The notes beneath the pieces are model-generated. The model saw nothing but the letters and a program-made list of their open reading frames with translations, searched no databases and was not told the DNA's origin. This document shows positions 1 through 7,853 of a DNA stretch of 64,000 nucleotides, piece after piece. Position numbers and translations under genes: made by a program. Position 1 is the stretch's first letter. Every line of letters starts with the position of its first letter. This DNA is from UM-FILTER-33-9 sp964530235 (GTDB lineage Bacteria; Patescibacteriota; Microgenomatia; UBA1406; GWC2-37-13): positions 62,001-126,000 of the forward strand of contig CAZGYB010000003.1 in NCBI GenBank assembly GCA_964530235.1, read 5' to 3'.

Positions 1-1
1 A

Positions 2-388
2 GTTTTAACAGGTGGACACTTCATTGAAGGAGTAGTTACCCCCTCAAATTATTACCTTGCTTTCAGAAGCAGTGATACTACTAATTTAGGCAATTTTCAA
101 GTATTTGCTAGGGGCTATATCTTAGGGATGGCAAAAGCCCATAGACAAACTGTAAGTAGACATCCTTCAAGCGGAATGGATAATGCAACAATGACCCGAG
201 GAATGTTTAATGAGCTAAAAATACCGCTTTACGAAGGCAAAAGGGGAAAGAGAACTTTGAATTTAGTCGTTCAGCCAGGTAGAATATCTCTCACGTTTGG
301 CTTTATCTTCCAACACTTCGCAAGCCGCAAACATTCGTTTAAGATAAGCCAATTCCGTTTTTCTTGGATGAGCAGCGTCTGGGTGTAG
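2..388 (+). CDS. C-terminal part of unknown protein (5' truncated by window edge)
   Basis: The reading frame is open from base 2 to a TAG at 386-388, so a gene enters from the left edge and only its last 128 codons are visible. The first ~85 residues look like ordinary protein (mixed polar/hydrophobic, Gly-rich start, then a basic stretch). I recognise no family. From base 263 it overlaps, tail to tail, the end of the minus-strand J-domain gene for 126 bp. In that stretch its translation is simply the antisense of a conserved J domain, so either the overlap is real or the true stop has been lost by a frameshift. Confidence is modest for the body and low for the last 40 residues. Confidence 0.45.
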   Translation, partial: VLTGGHFIEGVVTPSNYYLAFRSSDTTNLGNFQVFARGYILGMAKAHRQTVSRHPSSGMDNATMTRGMFNELKIPLYEGKRGKRTLNLVVQPGRISLTFGFIFQHFASRKHSFKISQFRFSWMSSVWV

Positions 389-1087
389 TCTCATTGCTAC
401 TTTTCTTTTCATTCCATTAACTAAAGTGCTAAACAGGTCTTCGTCCAGAAATCTTGATGCGTACGGATTAAGTCCCAGGGCAGCATAATAACCTTCGGGG
501 TCAATTGTCTTTGATTGAGCAGAAGCGGCACCTCTACCCTTCAATTCTGCCCGAATTCCAAGAATTTCACTATAAGAAGGGTTTCCTGTTAATCTATAAA
601 GTCTATAAAGACTCTCGTCAGTAATAACGTCAGGGTCATTTCCAATATTGACGTTTATGTTATTACCATAATCTCTTTGAACAGAAGTTCCTCTAGCAGA
701 GTATCCATATCTGCAGTGATATTTGCCAGTTTGTTTATCTTGTTCTATATAGACGACTGTTGTTTCTCCATATCGTTGTCTCACAGGTAAAACCCCCCCA
801 TTTAATTTAGCAACTAGGCTCTTATCTGCCATGAGAGACGTACCGTCACTGATGATAACTCCAAGACGGTCGGGAAGTGATGTTTGGTAAACTAAATCCA
901 GAAATGCGGCTGCTTGTTCAGCATCCCCAACCAAATCTATGGGCCAAGCTGGTTGTTCGGGTTCTCCCACTTTGTCAATTCTCATTCCATTAACAAGACG
1001 AACTCTTTCTAAAGCTCTTTCATTTTGAGGAAGACTAAATAATTCAACAGGTCTTGGAGTTCCTAATAGCTGTGGAGCTTCATTCAT
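263..1087 (-). CDS. J-domain (DnaJ-like) protein with unknown N-terminal region
   Basis: 274 residues. The last ~75 match the J-domain pattern: a YYAALGL start (compare DYYxxLGV), a basic helix II, the diagnostic HPD tripeptide in MRLHPDAAHP, then a helix ending in EVLEDKAKRERY (compare EVLSDPxKRxxYD). J domains stimulate the ATPase of Hsp70 (DnaK). The domain is C-terminal, unlike classical DnaJ, and no Gly/Phe or zinc-finger region follows. The ~195 residues before it match nothing I know and hold no membrane segment, so this may be a dedicated client adaptor. Its start overlaps the end of the upstream minus-strand gene by 8 bp, suggesting a two-gene operon with translational coupling. J-domain call good; role unknown. 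Confidence 0.75.
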   Translation of the reverse strand: MNEAPQLLGTPRPVELFSLPQNERALERVRLVNGMRIDKVGEPEQPAWPIDLVGDAEQAAAFLDLVYQTSLPDRLGVIISDGTSLMADKSLVAKLNGGVLPVRQRYGETTVVYIEQDKQTGKYHCRYGYSARGTSVQRDYGNNINVNIGNDPDVITDESLYRLYRLTGNPSYSEILGIRAELKGRGAASAQSKTIDPEGYYAALGLNPYASRFLDEDLFSTLVNGMKRKVAMRLHPDAAHPRKTELAYLKRMFAACEVLEDKAKRERYSTWLND

Positions 1088-1433
1088 TGTGTTTGCCCCC
1101 TTTCAAAGCTGAACCAAGCCCAACCACGCATAAATTGAGTGTATTGAAGAATGCGTTTATTGTTTGTTCAGAATCAAAGAAGAGCGGAAGTTTCTCTGCC
1201 AGTTTTAATAATTCGGAAAAATCTTTTTTTTCTACAAGAGAGGGCGAAATGTTCTTTGTTAGGCGAATTACATCCTGAATAAATATATTGAACTCTTCGT
1301 TTTTGCCGTCTTTAACTCTGTTTGAAACTTCTTTTGAAAAATCATTAAATAACGAATCAACCGTTTGGTCAGACAAAACTGAAAAATGAAATTTTAACCC
1401 ATTAACACCAGTGTCTTGGTTAGTAACAATCAT
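1080..1433 (-). CDS. small hypothetical protein, partner of J-domain gene
   Basis: 117 residues, charged and helical, with no signal peptide, no membrane segment and no recognised motif. It begins with ATG at 1433, six bases downstream of a good -10 box, so the mRNA is probably leaderless. It overlaps the J-domain gene by 8 bp and should be co-transcribed with it. The function cannot be told; it could be a client or regulator of the J-domain protein (inference from operon only). Confidence 0.6.
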   Translation of the reverse strand: MIVTNQDTGVNGLKFHFSVLSDQTVDSLFNDFSKEVSNRVKDGKNEEFNIFIQDVIRLTKNISPSLVEKKDFSELLKLAEKLPLFFDSEQTINAFFNTLNLCVVGLGSALKGGKHNE

Positions 1434-1439
1434 GATATA

Positions 1440-1469
1440 CTTATATCATAAAATAGGATACAAATTCAA
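1440..1469 (-). promoter_or_regulatory. promoter of the 1433-263 operon
   Basis: Read on the minus strand: -35 TTGAAT (1469-1464), 18 bp spacer, -10 TATAAG (1445-1440), then 6 bases to the ATG at 1433. The -10 box lies inside a near-palindrome, GATATA-AG-TATATC on the minus strand, which could be an operator. The spacing implies a leaderless or near-leaderless transcript. Confidence 0.5.
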
Positions 1470-1501
1470 CAGTATGTTACATAGTATTTAGGGGAGTCCG
1501 T

Positions 1502-1519
1502 GTCCGCGCACGGGCGGAC
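1502..1519. other. GC-rich hairpin in intergenic region
   Basis: A perfect 6-bp inverted repeat, GTCCGC / GCGGAC (1502-1507, 1514-1519), has a 6-base loop and imperfect extension on both sides. It stands out in an otherwise AT-rich window. There is no T run after it, so it is not a standard terminator. It lies in the gene-free stretch 1434-1716, which otherwise holds the promoter above and a second GC-rich hairpin. Confidence 0.5.
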
Positions 1520-1654
1520 GGGACAAGGACACTATATAAATCCTTTCCTTGCTCGAGTGAAGCGAGAGTAAAAATCGTGCGCGAAAAAAAAGTCGGTTCG
1601 AACTATTCTTCATTTAGTCTGCCGCTCCTAGCAAACTTGAATTTTCCCTTTGCT

Positions 1655-1686
1655 GCGCTCGCATCGGACGGCGTCGTTGCGAGCGC
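1655..1686. other. 9-bp GC-rich inverted repeat next to tRNA-Leu
   Basis: Perfect 9-bp arms GCGCTCGCA (1655-1663) and TGCGAGCGC (1678-1686) enclose a 14-base loop, about 30 bases beyond the 3' end of the minus-strand tRNA-Leu. It could fold in the tRNA 3' trailer. No T tract follows on the minus strand, so its role as a terminator is doubtful. Confidence 0.5.
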
Positions 1687-1716
1687 CGTAGCCAATGATT
1701 TCGCCATTTCCCAAAT

Positions 1717-1802
1717 TGGTGCCGGGAGAGGGAGTCGAACCCTCACGACGATAAAGTCACAGGATTTTAAGTCCTGCGTGTATGCCATTTCACCACCCCG
1801 GC
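1717..1802 (-). tRNA. tRNA-Leu (anticodon UAA)
   Basis: On the minus strand the gene starts GCCGGGG at 1802 and its acceptor closes with TCCCGGC plus discriminator A and an encoded CCA ending at 1717. The anticodon arm pairs GCAGGAC-like bases around a loop holding TAA. A long variable arm (class II) and the TTCGA T-loop are present, as expected for leucine. A TATAAT box lies at 1820-1815, 12 bases upstream of the mature 5' end. This tRNA carries an encoded CCA, unlike tRNA-Glu, -Gly and -Thr elsewhere in the window. Confidence 0.95.
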
Positions 1803-1864
1803 TCAATACGATAAATTATACCATTCAGATTTTTATGAAAGCGAGGATCTTAAATACAAAAAAA

Positions 1865-3232
1865 CTAAATTCTTTTTATGGAGTAAACGTAGGGGTAGAA
1901 TAAAAAAACAGCAGCCACATCATCGTCAATGGTTTTTTGAAAATCAGCATATATTTTCCTTCGCTCATCAAGTGAGTCAATGGTTCGTGCATCTTCTAAA
2001 AGTTTGTCAACTTTGAGATTTTTATATCCAACCACCTTTGCCAAGTTTTGAGATGAATGCCAGTAGTAATATTGATCGGGGTCAGAAGACACTTTCATGT
2101 ATGTTAGAAGAATATCAAAATCAAGGGTATTTGAAGAAGATATAACATTTAGATTGGTTGATATACCAGCTGAATTTAAATCGGAGTTGACTTTATCAGC
2201 AATATCAAGATACTCATAATAAGTGCTCACATTAAGTTTTGAGGAATCGGAAGCAGTTAGGTACTTTTGAATAATTTTTTGCGCAAGCGGTAGGTCAAAG
2301 TTCGGTTGTGTGACCGTTTTATTATAAGCCCATGATAGCGGAGTGATGGAAGTTGTGGAAAGACTTCCGTCCTCAAGAATTTTCGTTCGATCGATCGCCG
2401 TATTTATACCAGATCGAAGCTCTCTTTCCTTAAATAACGGGTTATTAAAATTAAAAAAAAGAGTAAATAAACGAGTATAGTCTATTTTTTTTGTTACTTG
2501 GGTATTTTTCCATGTGCTGAAGGCTTCAGCAGTAATCTTTTTACTCACTGTAATTTGATGGACTAGTCCAAGCTTGTATGCGGTAACTAATTGAGACTCA
2601 GTTTTATAAAACCTATAGGTAATTGGCTGCAAATCTTTCTTATTCGGTATAAGCCTGAGTTCAGAAATCTTTCCTTGTTTTTCTGTTATTCTTTGCACCT
2701 TATATAATCCCCCGACTCCGTGGTATGGATATTTGATGATGGGTTTAGTCAAAAGGAGAGGGAAGCTTGAAAAGGGCTTTTGGAGAGTATACTCAATAAT
2801 GAAATCACCGGAGCGCTTTACAACAACATCCTTAAATTGATAATTTATGTCTTTCACCGTAAATAAATTATTGTTATCCCATAGAAGATCTTTTTTAATA
2901 TGAAATCGGAATGTTAACCCATTATTTAATTTTTCCCAAGATGATGTTAAAAGAGGATAAATTTCACCCTGGTTATCAACAAAAAGTAACCCATTTGATA
3001 TTTTATTCCCTATTTCATCGGGCAAGGTATCCAAAGTGGGCTCATCTGAATATCCAATAATAAGTTCAGGGTTTGAAAGATGCACAATGATATGAGGAAA
3101 AATTGCAAAAGAACTAATGATGATTATGGTTGAAATAAAAGCACTCAAAAAAATCGTGGTCTTGTACTTGAGAACAAATTCGCGAGCGAGCCACGTGAAG
3201 TATCGAACTGTCTTTTTTTGAAAAAAAGTCAT
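1865..3232 (-). CDS. extracellular solute-binding protein, oligopeptide type (SBP family 5)
   Basis: 455 residues. An N-terminal membrane anchor (about residues 25-50) is followed by a fold typical of OppA/DppA-type binding proteins: the LIIGYSDEPTLDTL opening, a 'GLLFVDNQGEIYPLLTSSW' block, a FHIKKDLLWDNNNLFTVKDI block, and near the C-terminus a helix resembling the family signature 'D..ERRKIYADFQKTI'. The family binds peptides or other solutes for an ABC importer. No permease or ATPase gene lies in the cluster, so it may work with components encoded elsewhere or have another extracytoplasmic role. Its ATG shares one base with the secG stop (TAATG), so the two are translationally coupled. 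It is the last gene of the uvr operon. Confidence 0.8.
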   Translation of the reverse strand: MTFFQKKTVRYFTWLAREFVLKYKTTIFLSAFISTIIIISSFAIFPHIIVHLSNPELIIGYSDEPTLDTLPDEIGNKISNGLLFVDNQGEIYPLLTSSWEKLNNGLTFRFHIKKDLLWDNNNLFTVKDINYQFKDVVVKRSGDFIIEYTLQKPFSSFPLLLTKPIIKYPYHGVGGLYKVQRITEKQGKISELRLIPNKKDLQPITYRFYKTESQLVTAYKLGLVHQITVSKKITAEAFSTWKNTQVTKKIDYTRLFTLFFNFNNPLFKERELRSGINTAIDRTKILEDGSLSTTSITPLSWAYNKTVTQPNFDLPLAQKIIQKYLTASDSSKLNVSTYYEYLDIADKVNSDLNSAGISTNLNVISSSNTLDFDILLTYMKVSSDPDQYYYWHSSQNLAKVVGYKNLKVDKLLEDARTIDSLDERRKIYADFQKTIDDDVAAVFLFYPYVYSIKRI

Positions 3233-3450
3233 TAACGATTTAAAAAACTAACCAGGGAGATGAGAAAAAAAATCACAATTGCTACAACCGTCAATCGTAA
3301 CGTAACTTTTTCAATTCCCCTCCTTGTTTGAAATGTTTCTCCACCACCACCCCATGCACTTCCCAACCCGCCACCACGTCCCTGAACTAAAATAAAAATA
3401 GTAATTAGTAAAGCAACAACAATATTGATTATCAATAATATAGTTTTCAT
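3232..3450 (-). CDS. secG: preprotein translocase subunit SecG
   Basis: 72 residues with two membrane helices (about 3-20 and 50-69) and between them the characteristic cytoplasmic loop QGRGGGLGSAWGGGG followed by an ETFQTRRGIEK segment. SecG assists SecYE/SecA protein export across the cytoplasmic membrane. Length and topology are normal for the family. It lies 2 bases after the holin-like gene and is coupled to the solute-binding protein gene. Confidence 0.92.
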   Translation of the reverse strand: MKTILLIINIVVALLITIFILVQGRGGGLGSAWGGGGETFQTRRGIEKVTLRLTVVAIVIFFLISLVSFLNR

Positions 3451-3452
3451 AA

Positions 3453-3851
3453 TTAGATATACTTCTCTAGTACCTGTATTATACCTGATAGTGAAAGAGA
3501 AGACAAAATTAAATTTAGGAAATATGAAATAGTAACCGAAGGAAACACGGTGCCTAAAATAGTAAAAGAATTAACCTTCCAGGAGGAAATCTCAAACAAG
3601 TGAAACCCCTCCGAAAGGACATGAATGAAAAATACAATCAACGCAAAAGTGGCTAATCCGAGTGTGAGTATATGAAGTGGAATTAAAACGATTTTCAGAA
3701 TAGGGTATATCACATAAAATGTGATAAGTATGGCTATGATTGCAAATAAAAAAATATAAAGATCACTTGAAAGTATAAATCCTTTGTTCCACCAAGAGGT
3801 TCCAAAAAGAGAAACGCAGGAGAAGATTATCATACGAAAAAATTTCTTCAT
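3453..3851 (-). CDS. four-helix membrane protein, phage holin family 4 (PF04020-like)
   Basis: 132 residues from the ATG at 3851; a longer frame starting at 3923 would run into uvrC and is not needed. Four hydrophobic helices, with the 'YPILKIVLIPLHILTLGLATFALIVF' type middle (seen here in part as ILKIVLIPLHILTLG) and a C-terminal 'VFPSVTISYFLNLIL' segment, match the small '4 TMS phage holin superfamily IV' proteins. These are common chromosomal genes, mostly of unknown role. It begins 7 bases after the uvrC stop. No phage genes are nearby, so a lysis role is unlikely. Confidence 0.7.
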   Translation of the reverse strand: MKKFFRMIIFSCVSLFGTSWWNKGFILSSDLYIFLFAIIAILITFYVIYPILKIVLIPLHILTLGLATFALIVFFIHVLSEGFHLFEISSWKVNSFTILGTVFPSVTISYFLNLILSSLSLSGIIQVLEKYI

Positions 3852-3858
3852 TTCAATA

Positions 3859-5097
3859 TTATAGCGAGTTTTTTTTTCTGAGTAAAAGGTGGTATTTTTT
3901 TGCAAATCGATGCGCCTCGTCACGAACCAAGCGTACTAAATTGAACCCGGAGTTTGTTCTGTCGGGACGTATAGTGACAATGACATTATCTCCGACTACA
4001 AGCCTGTCGGGGTTTTTGGCGATTCCCATGAGAGGAATAGTTTCCCCAAGTGATTGGAGCAGCGTACGGATTGATAAAACTTGAGGAAGTCCTCCGTCAA
4101 CCACAACTAAATCAGGTTTAGCCCAACTATGTTTCAACCGACGTGTAAGCGTTTCTTTTAGCATATCAAAGTCAGAAGATCCTTCAAAGCTCTTTATGCG
4201 AAATCTTTTATATTGAGAATGGTCTATTCTTCCTTTTATCATCACAACCATAGATGCAGTTGCTTGTTTTTGATTTAGATTACTTGCGTCGTAACATTCG
4301 ATGCGCTTAAGTTTTAATGGGCGCGTATAGTATGGTTGAATGAGTTTTTTCAGTTCCTCGATTCCGCTCCGACGATAACTAATATAATCTTGTCTCGAAA
4401 AACTACGTGTAGTAATAAGGTAGAGAAGTAACTTAATGCTTTCCCTTATGCGGATAGCTTCTTCGTATGCCAGTGATCTCTGAGCTTCCTTCATTTGTCT
4501 TCTCAAATGATTTAAGACCAGATTTGACTTTCCGCTTAAAATATTCCGTATGAGACGTATATTAAGTTGGTATCGCAAGGTAAGACTTCTTTTTTGTTCT
4601 ACGTTTTTTATGGTATTTATCATATTTGGACAAGGTGAACATAATCCAATTTTGCTGTGAAAACAAGGTGATTTAGTCAGTTTTTTTTGGGAGCAGTACG
4701 GTATAACTTTTCGAATTGTTCTTAACAATTCCTCTGCTTCCTTTGTACTACTCAATGGCCCAAAATACAGGGAAGATTTGTCATTTTCCTTACGGACTAA
4801 ATTGATTTTGGGATATTTATCTTTTACGGATAGTTTTATATATAGATAGGACTTCCCATCCTTACGGATAACATTGTACTTCGGTTGATACTTATGTATA
4901 TAGTGAGCTTCCAAGAGTAAAGCTTGGAATTCCGACTGAACAGGTACTACCAGTATTGAGTTTGAGTTAAGAAAAAGCTGCGCTTCCTTTTTGAGCAGTT
5001 TGCTGTTTTCAAAATGGGAAAGAATCCGAGCTCTTATATTCACCGACTTGCCAACGTACTGATAGCGATCAGCATATTTAAATATATAAATACCCAC
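3859..5097 (-). CDS. uvrC: excinuclease ABC subunit C, short form
   Basis: 412 residues from a GTG start. An N-terminal GIY-YIG nuclease (residues ~1-80: GIYIF, YQYVGKSVNIRARI) makes the 3' incision. Then come the Cys-containing insert (CFHSKIGLCSPCPN), a UVR motif (~200-225) that binds UvrB, and an RNase H-like 5'-incision domain with ECYDASNL, VVVDGGLPQ and the RDEAHRF block near the end. The protein stops about 15 residues after RDEAHRF, where the usual tandem helix-hairpin-helix DNA-binding domain should start; typical UvrC is ~600 residues. It shares an operon with uvrA and uvrB. Function in nucleotide excision repair is secure in outline. Confidence 0.93.
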   Translation of the reverse strand: MGIYIFKYADRYQYVGKSVNIRARILSHFENSKLLKKEAQLFLNSNSILVVPVQSEFQALLLEAHYIHKYQPKYNVIRKDGKSYLYIKLSVKDKYPKINLVRKENDKSSLYFGPLSSTKEAEELLRTIRKVIPYCSQKKLTKSPCFHSKIGLCSPCPNMINTIKNVEQKRSLTLRYQLNIRLIRNILSGKSNLVLNHLRRQMKEAQRSLAYEEAIRIRESIKLLLYLITTRSFSRQDYISYRRSGIEELKKLIQPYYTRPLKLKRIECYDASNLNQKQATASMVVMIKGRIDHSQYKRFRIKSFEGSSDFDMLKETLTRRLKHSWAKPDLVVVDGGLPQVLSIRTLLQSLGETIPLMGIAKNPDRLVVGDNVIVTIRPDRTNSGFNLVRLVRDEAHRFAKKYHLLLRKKNSL

Positions 5098-5125
5098 CGT
5101 AGAAGGAAGGGATTTGAATATATTC

Positions 5126-6022
5126 TTATCGATGGGATGAGTGAGTAATAGTTTTTGCAGTTGGATTTTTTTGTAAATACAGTAATATATAGACCATCCA
5201 AATAAGATAAGGCAGTGTAAAAGTATAGGGAACTTGAATAGATAAGAGAAGCTGCAAAAGTTGGAGTGTCAAAGAAGCCGTTATTGCGTGTAAAGAAACA
5301 TGATAAACGTCTTTCAGAACGAACGGTTTGTGAAAGAAACGAAGGATAAACGTAATAAAAGCCGAACAAATAACAAGATATATCAAAAGGAGAGTTAAAA
5401 GAAAGAAAGAAGCAATCGGTGGCAAAAGAATTACAAAGAAAATTACGAGAAGAGAAATTCCCGCGATAAAATGAAACTTGTATCCGCTGAGTAAATTAAT
5501 TGCTTTCAGATATGAATCGCGGGTTATCACCGCAAAACCTTCCTGTTTATTTATTGGATACATACGGTACTCGTTCGAGTCTTCGGATGTGCGAAAGAAA
5601 ACTGCATTTCTTTTTACAACAATAGGTACGTTAAACTGTTGAACATTTTGTTCATTATTTTTAGTATCAAATACAATTAAATGTGGATTATTTGACGTGC
5701 GAAACTCTTGAGGAGTCTTGATAAAATAAGGCTCATCGACGTTGGTTCGTATGGAACCGTCTTTCACAGTAAGCACTAAGCCTTCTGGAAAGAGTGACTT
5801 TACTGAACGGGTTACGTTCTGAGAAAAAGTTTTCAACTTTGGGAAAGATATAAGAGAAACAAGCAGAAAGTAAAAGATGAAAATTGTAACACAACAGAGA
5901 AGTAGTTTGTATAAGTAATATACTGACGTAGCGATGGGTTGACGAATGATAGATTGGTAAAAAGTTGGATCGAAAAGGCTCTTTATGTAAACCGACTTGA
6001 ATTCATGGATTATTTTTATCAT
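5126..6022 (-). CDS. DUF1189-like membrane protein
   Basis: 298 residues. A short amphipathic N-terminus (FKSVYIKSLFDPTFYQSI) leads to one membrane helix (~35-58), a ~130-residue extracytoplasmic domain and then four to five closely packed C-terminal helices. The opening and topology resemble DUF1189 proteins, whose function is unknown. It lies between the transglutaminase gene (8 bases) and uvrC (28 bases) in the same operon. I see no catalytic motif. It may serve the cell envelope together with the transglutaminase-like protein. Confidence 0.55.
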   Translation of the reverse strand: MIKIIHEFKSVYIKSLFDPTFYQSIIRQPIATSVYYLYKLLLCCVTIFIFYFLLVSLISFPKLKTFSQNVTRSVKSLFPEGLVLTVKDGSIRTNVDEPYFIKTPQEFRTSNNPHLIVFDTKNNEQNVQQFNVPIVVKRNAVFFRTSEDSNEYRMYPINKQEGFAVITRDSYLKAINLLSGYKFHFIAGISLLVIFFVILLPPIASFFLLTLLLIYLVICSAFITFILRFFHKPFVLKDVYHVSLHAITASLTLQLLQLLLSIQVPYTFTLPYLIWMVYILLYLQKNPTAKTITHSSHR

Positions 6023-6029
6023 GCTTTTG

Positions 6030-7850
6030 TTATTTCTTTACTAGCTTGCGTATGACCAGTAGTATGATAATTCCTATACCAAGTATACCAAGGTTTCGGA
6101 TAATCATCCAGGTTAATGGGACAACTGAAACAGGTATTGTGCCAACAAGATTTTGATCGGTATAAATATGAAAGTCTAACTTGTTTTCTTTAAAGCTATT
6201 TATCAACGAAAAAGATATCTCTAACTCCTTTTTTTCTCTTGGTAAAATTGAAGATATCATAAGTTCTGGATAGTTTATCCGTGTACCTTCCGCTGAAATA
6301 ACCAGAGGTACATTCCAGAGAGTAATATTACTTCTATTCTCCAATTCAGTTTTCATAACGAATGTTTTACTTGAACTCATTACAAGAGGAATTTTTAAGG
6401 GTAACACTGTGAGATTTTTTTGCTCAACAGGCAGAGAGCTTTGTGCTGAAATTTGGATGTCCTTTGTCTCGTTGCTATTTTTGTAACTGCCAGCGGGATA
6501 CGGGTAATCTGACTTCTTCCCGTGGATAGCAAATACAATGTGATTTAAGTCAAGTGAAGAAAAGTAGTCAATGCCTGATGTACTTTCCCATGTCGGATCA
6601 ACGGAAATCCAAGAATTTTTTTCTTCATTATAATACTCAACCCACGAGTGAAGCACATCGGTTTGAGTGGAAAAGGGTCGAAGTTCAGGATCGTGAGAAA
6701 ATGCATACCCCTGCAGTTCTCGTACGGGAAAACCATTCTCGCGTGCAATTGCGATAAAAACATCAGAAAACTCAGAACAAACTGCCTGATCGGGATATTT
6801 GAGAGCTTCAATAGAACCAAGCCGGGAAATTTTAGTGTTCAATCGTCCGTAATTGTACTTTAATGTCGATACAACATATGTGTAGATCTGTTTGACAGAA
6901 TCGAATTTATATTTCGAATCGTTTTTAGGAAGCCTCCAGTTCGGATCCTCTGAGAGCAGATATTTTTTTTGAGACTTGAACTCATCCTTTATCACTTTCA
7001 TAAGATTATCTCTCGGTTGGGAGAAGAGTTCGATTGATCCATCAAAATAAATTTCTTTCTGTTCGTGAGGGTTCAAAAAAAAACGCGCCATATAGTTTCC
7101 ATCGATATCTCTATATACTTTATCGGGTTCAGGGATAATTGAGTTAACATAAACTTTTTGATAAAGAGTATCTGGAGGGAAAGCGATATCAGTGTATACT
7201 CGGGAAATATTTGGATTATCCAAATGATACCGCAACTGCGTTTTATAATACTGAGTGTTCCCAAAAACCGCATAAATTGTTTTTTGAGATGGATTTTTCC
7301 AAATAATTTGGTCACGAGTTATGCTATTTGGCCTCGGTTTTGCAATTGCAATCTTTTTATTTTCACTTACTGGTAAATTGACAATAACAGAATAATCCCC
7401 CATTTCTTTGTTCTCAACCGTTGGAAGAATAACTTCCCAAACGTTCCCCTGCAAAGTGAATAAGTTAGACTGTAAAAAATCTATATAAAGTGTGTTTGTT
7501 ATATTCATTCCAACCTGCGGATTATTAAAATCCATCGTAAGGGTTTGTTTTGTATCGGTCTGATTAATATTCTCTTTTATTGGACCATATTGATCCGAAA
7601 TTTTTATATTACCTATAGAAAAGCTTTTGGGAAAAGAAAGGGAGAAAGTTTTTATGTAAAGATCCGTCTTTAGATTCGTAACCGTGATTTTAAACGAAAC
7701 AAGTGTAGAAACGGTACTTTTACTTAGTTCAGGATAATATTGTACTTCATAGTCTGTTTTGAAATCAGCTGCTTTAACAACTGCAGGGAAGAAGAAACAA
7801 AATAAACATATTGAAATTAAAAAAAAAGCAACCGTTTTGTTATTAGTCAT
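6030..7850 (-). CDS. exported transglutaminase-like protein, membrane anchored
   Basis: 606 residues. A cleavable signal peptide (~1-28, ending VVKAAD) precedes a ~260-residue beta-rich region. A transglutaminase-like core follows with Cys in AVCSEFSD (~355), His in VLHSWVEYY (~400) and Asp in VDPTWE (~417), the expected catalytic triad. Then come a beta-sandwich domain and a C-terminal membrane helix with a VRKLVKK tail. Such proteins act outside the membrane as cysteine proteases, amidases or cross-linking enzymes; the substrate cannot be predicted. It starts 3 bases after the uvrA stop, so it is co-expressed with DNA-repair genes for no obvious reason. Confidence 0.82.
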   Translation of the reverse strand: MTNNKTVAFFLISICLFCFFFPAVVKAADFKTDYEVQYYPELSKSTVSTLVSFKITVTNLKTDLYIKTFSLSFPKSFSIGNIKISDQYGPIKENINQTDTKQTLTMDFNNPQVGMNITNTLYIDFLQSNLFTLQGNVWEVILPTVENKEMGDYSVIVNLPVSENKKIAIAKPRPNSITRDQIIWKNPSQKTIYAVFGNTQYYKTQLRYHLDNPNISRVYTDIAFPPDTLYQKVYVNSIIPEPDKVYRDIDGNYMARFFLNPHEQKEIYFDGSIELFSQPRDNLMKVIKDEFKSQKKYLLSEDPNWRLPKNDSKYKFDSVKQIYTYVVSTLKYNYGRLNTKISRLGSIEALKYPDQAVCSEFSDVFIAIARENGFPVRELQGYAFSHDPELRPFSTQTDVLHSWVEYYNEEKNSWISVDPTWESTSGIDYFSSLDLNHIVFAIHGKKSDYPYPAGSYKNSNETKDIQISAQSSLPVEQKNLTVLPLKIPLVMSSSKTFVMKTELENRSNITLWNVPLVISAEGTRINYPELMISSILPREKKELEISFSLINSFKENKLDFHIYTDQNLVGTIPVSVVPLTWMIIRNLGILGIGIIILLVIRKLVKK

Positions 7851-7853
7851 GCA

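Noticed and set aside
1577..1903. Plus-strand frame of 108 codons across the GC-rich island and tRNA-Leu
   Set aside because: It runs through a clear tRNA gene and hairpins and has no protein-like composition.
1865..3450. A complete peptide ABC importer next to secG
   Set aside because: Only the binding protein is present; no permease or ATPase gene lies on either side.
3453..3851. Prophage remnant because of the holin-like gene
   Set aside because: No other phage gene, integrase or att-like repeat is seen; this holin family is widespread as chromosomal genes.
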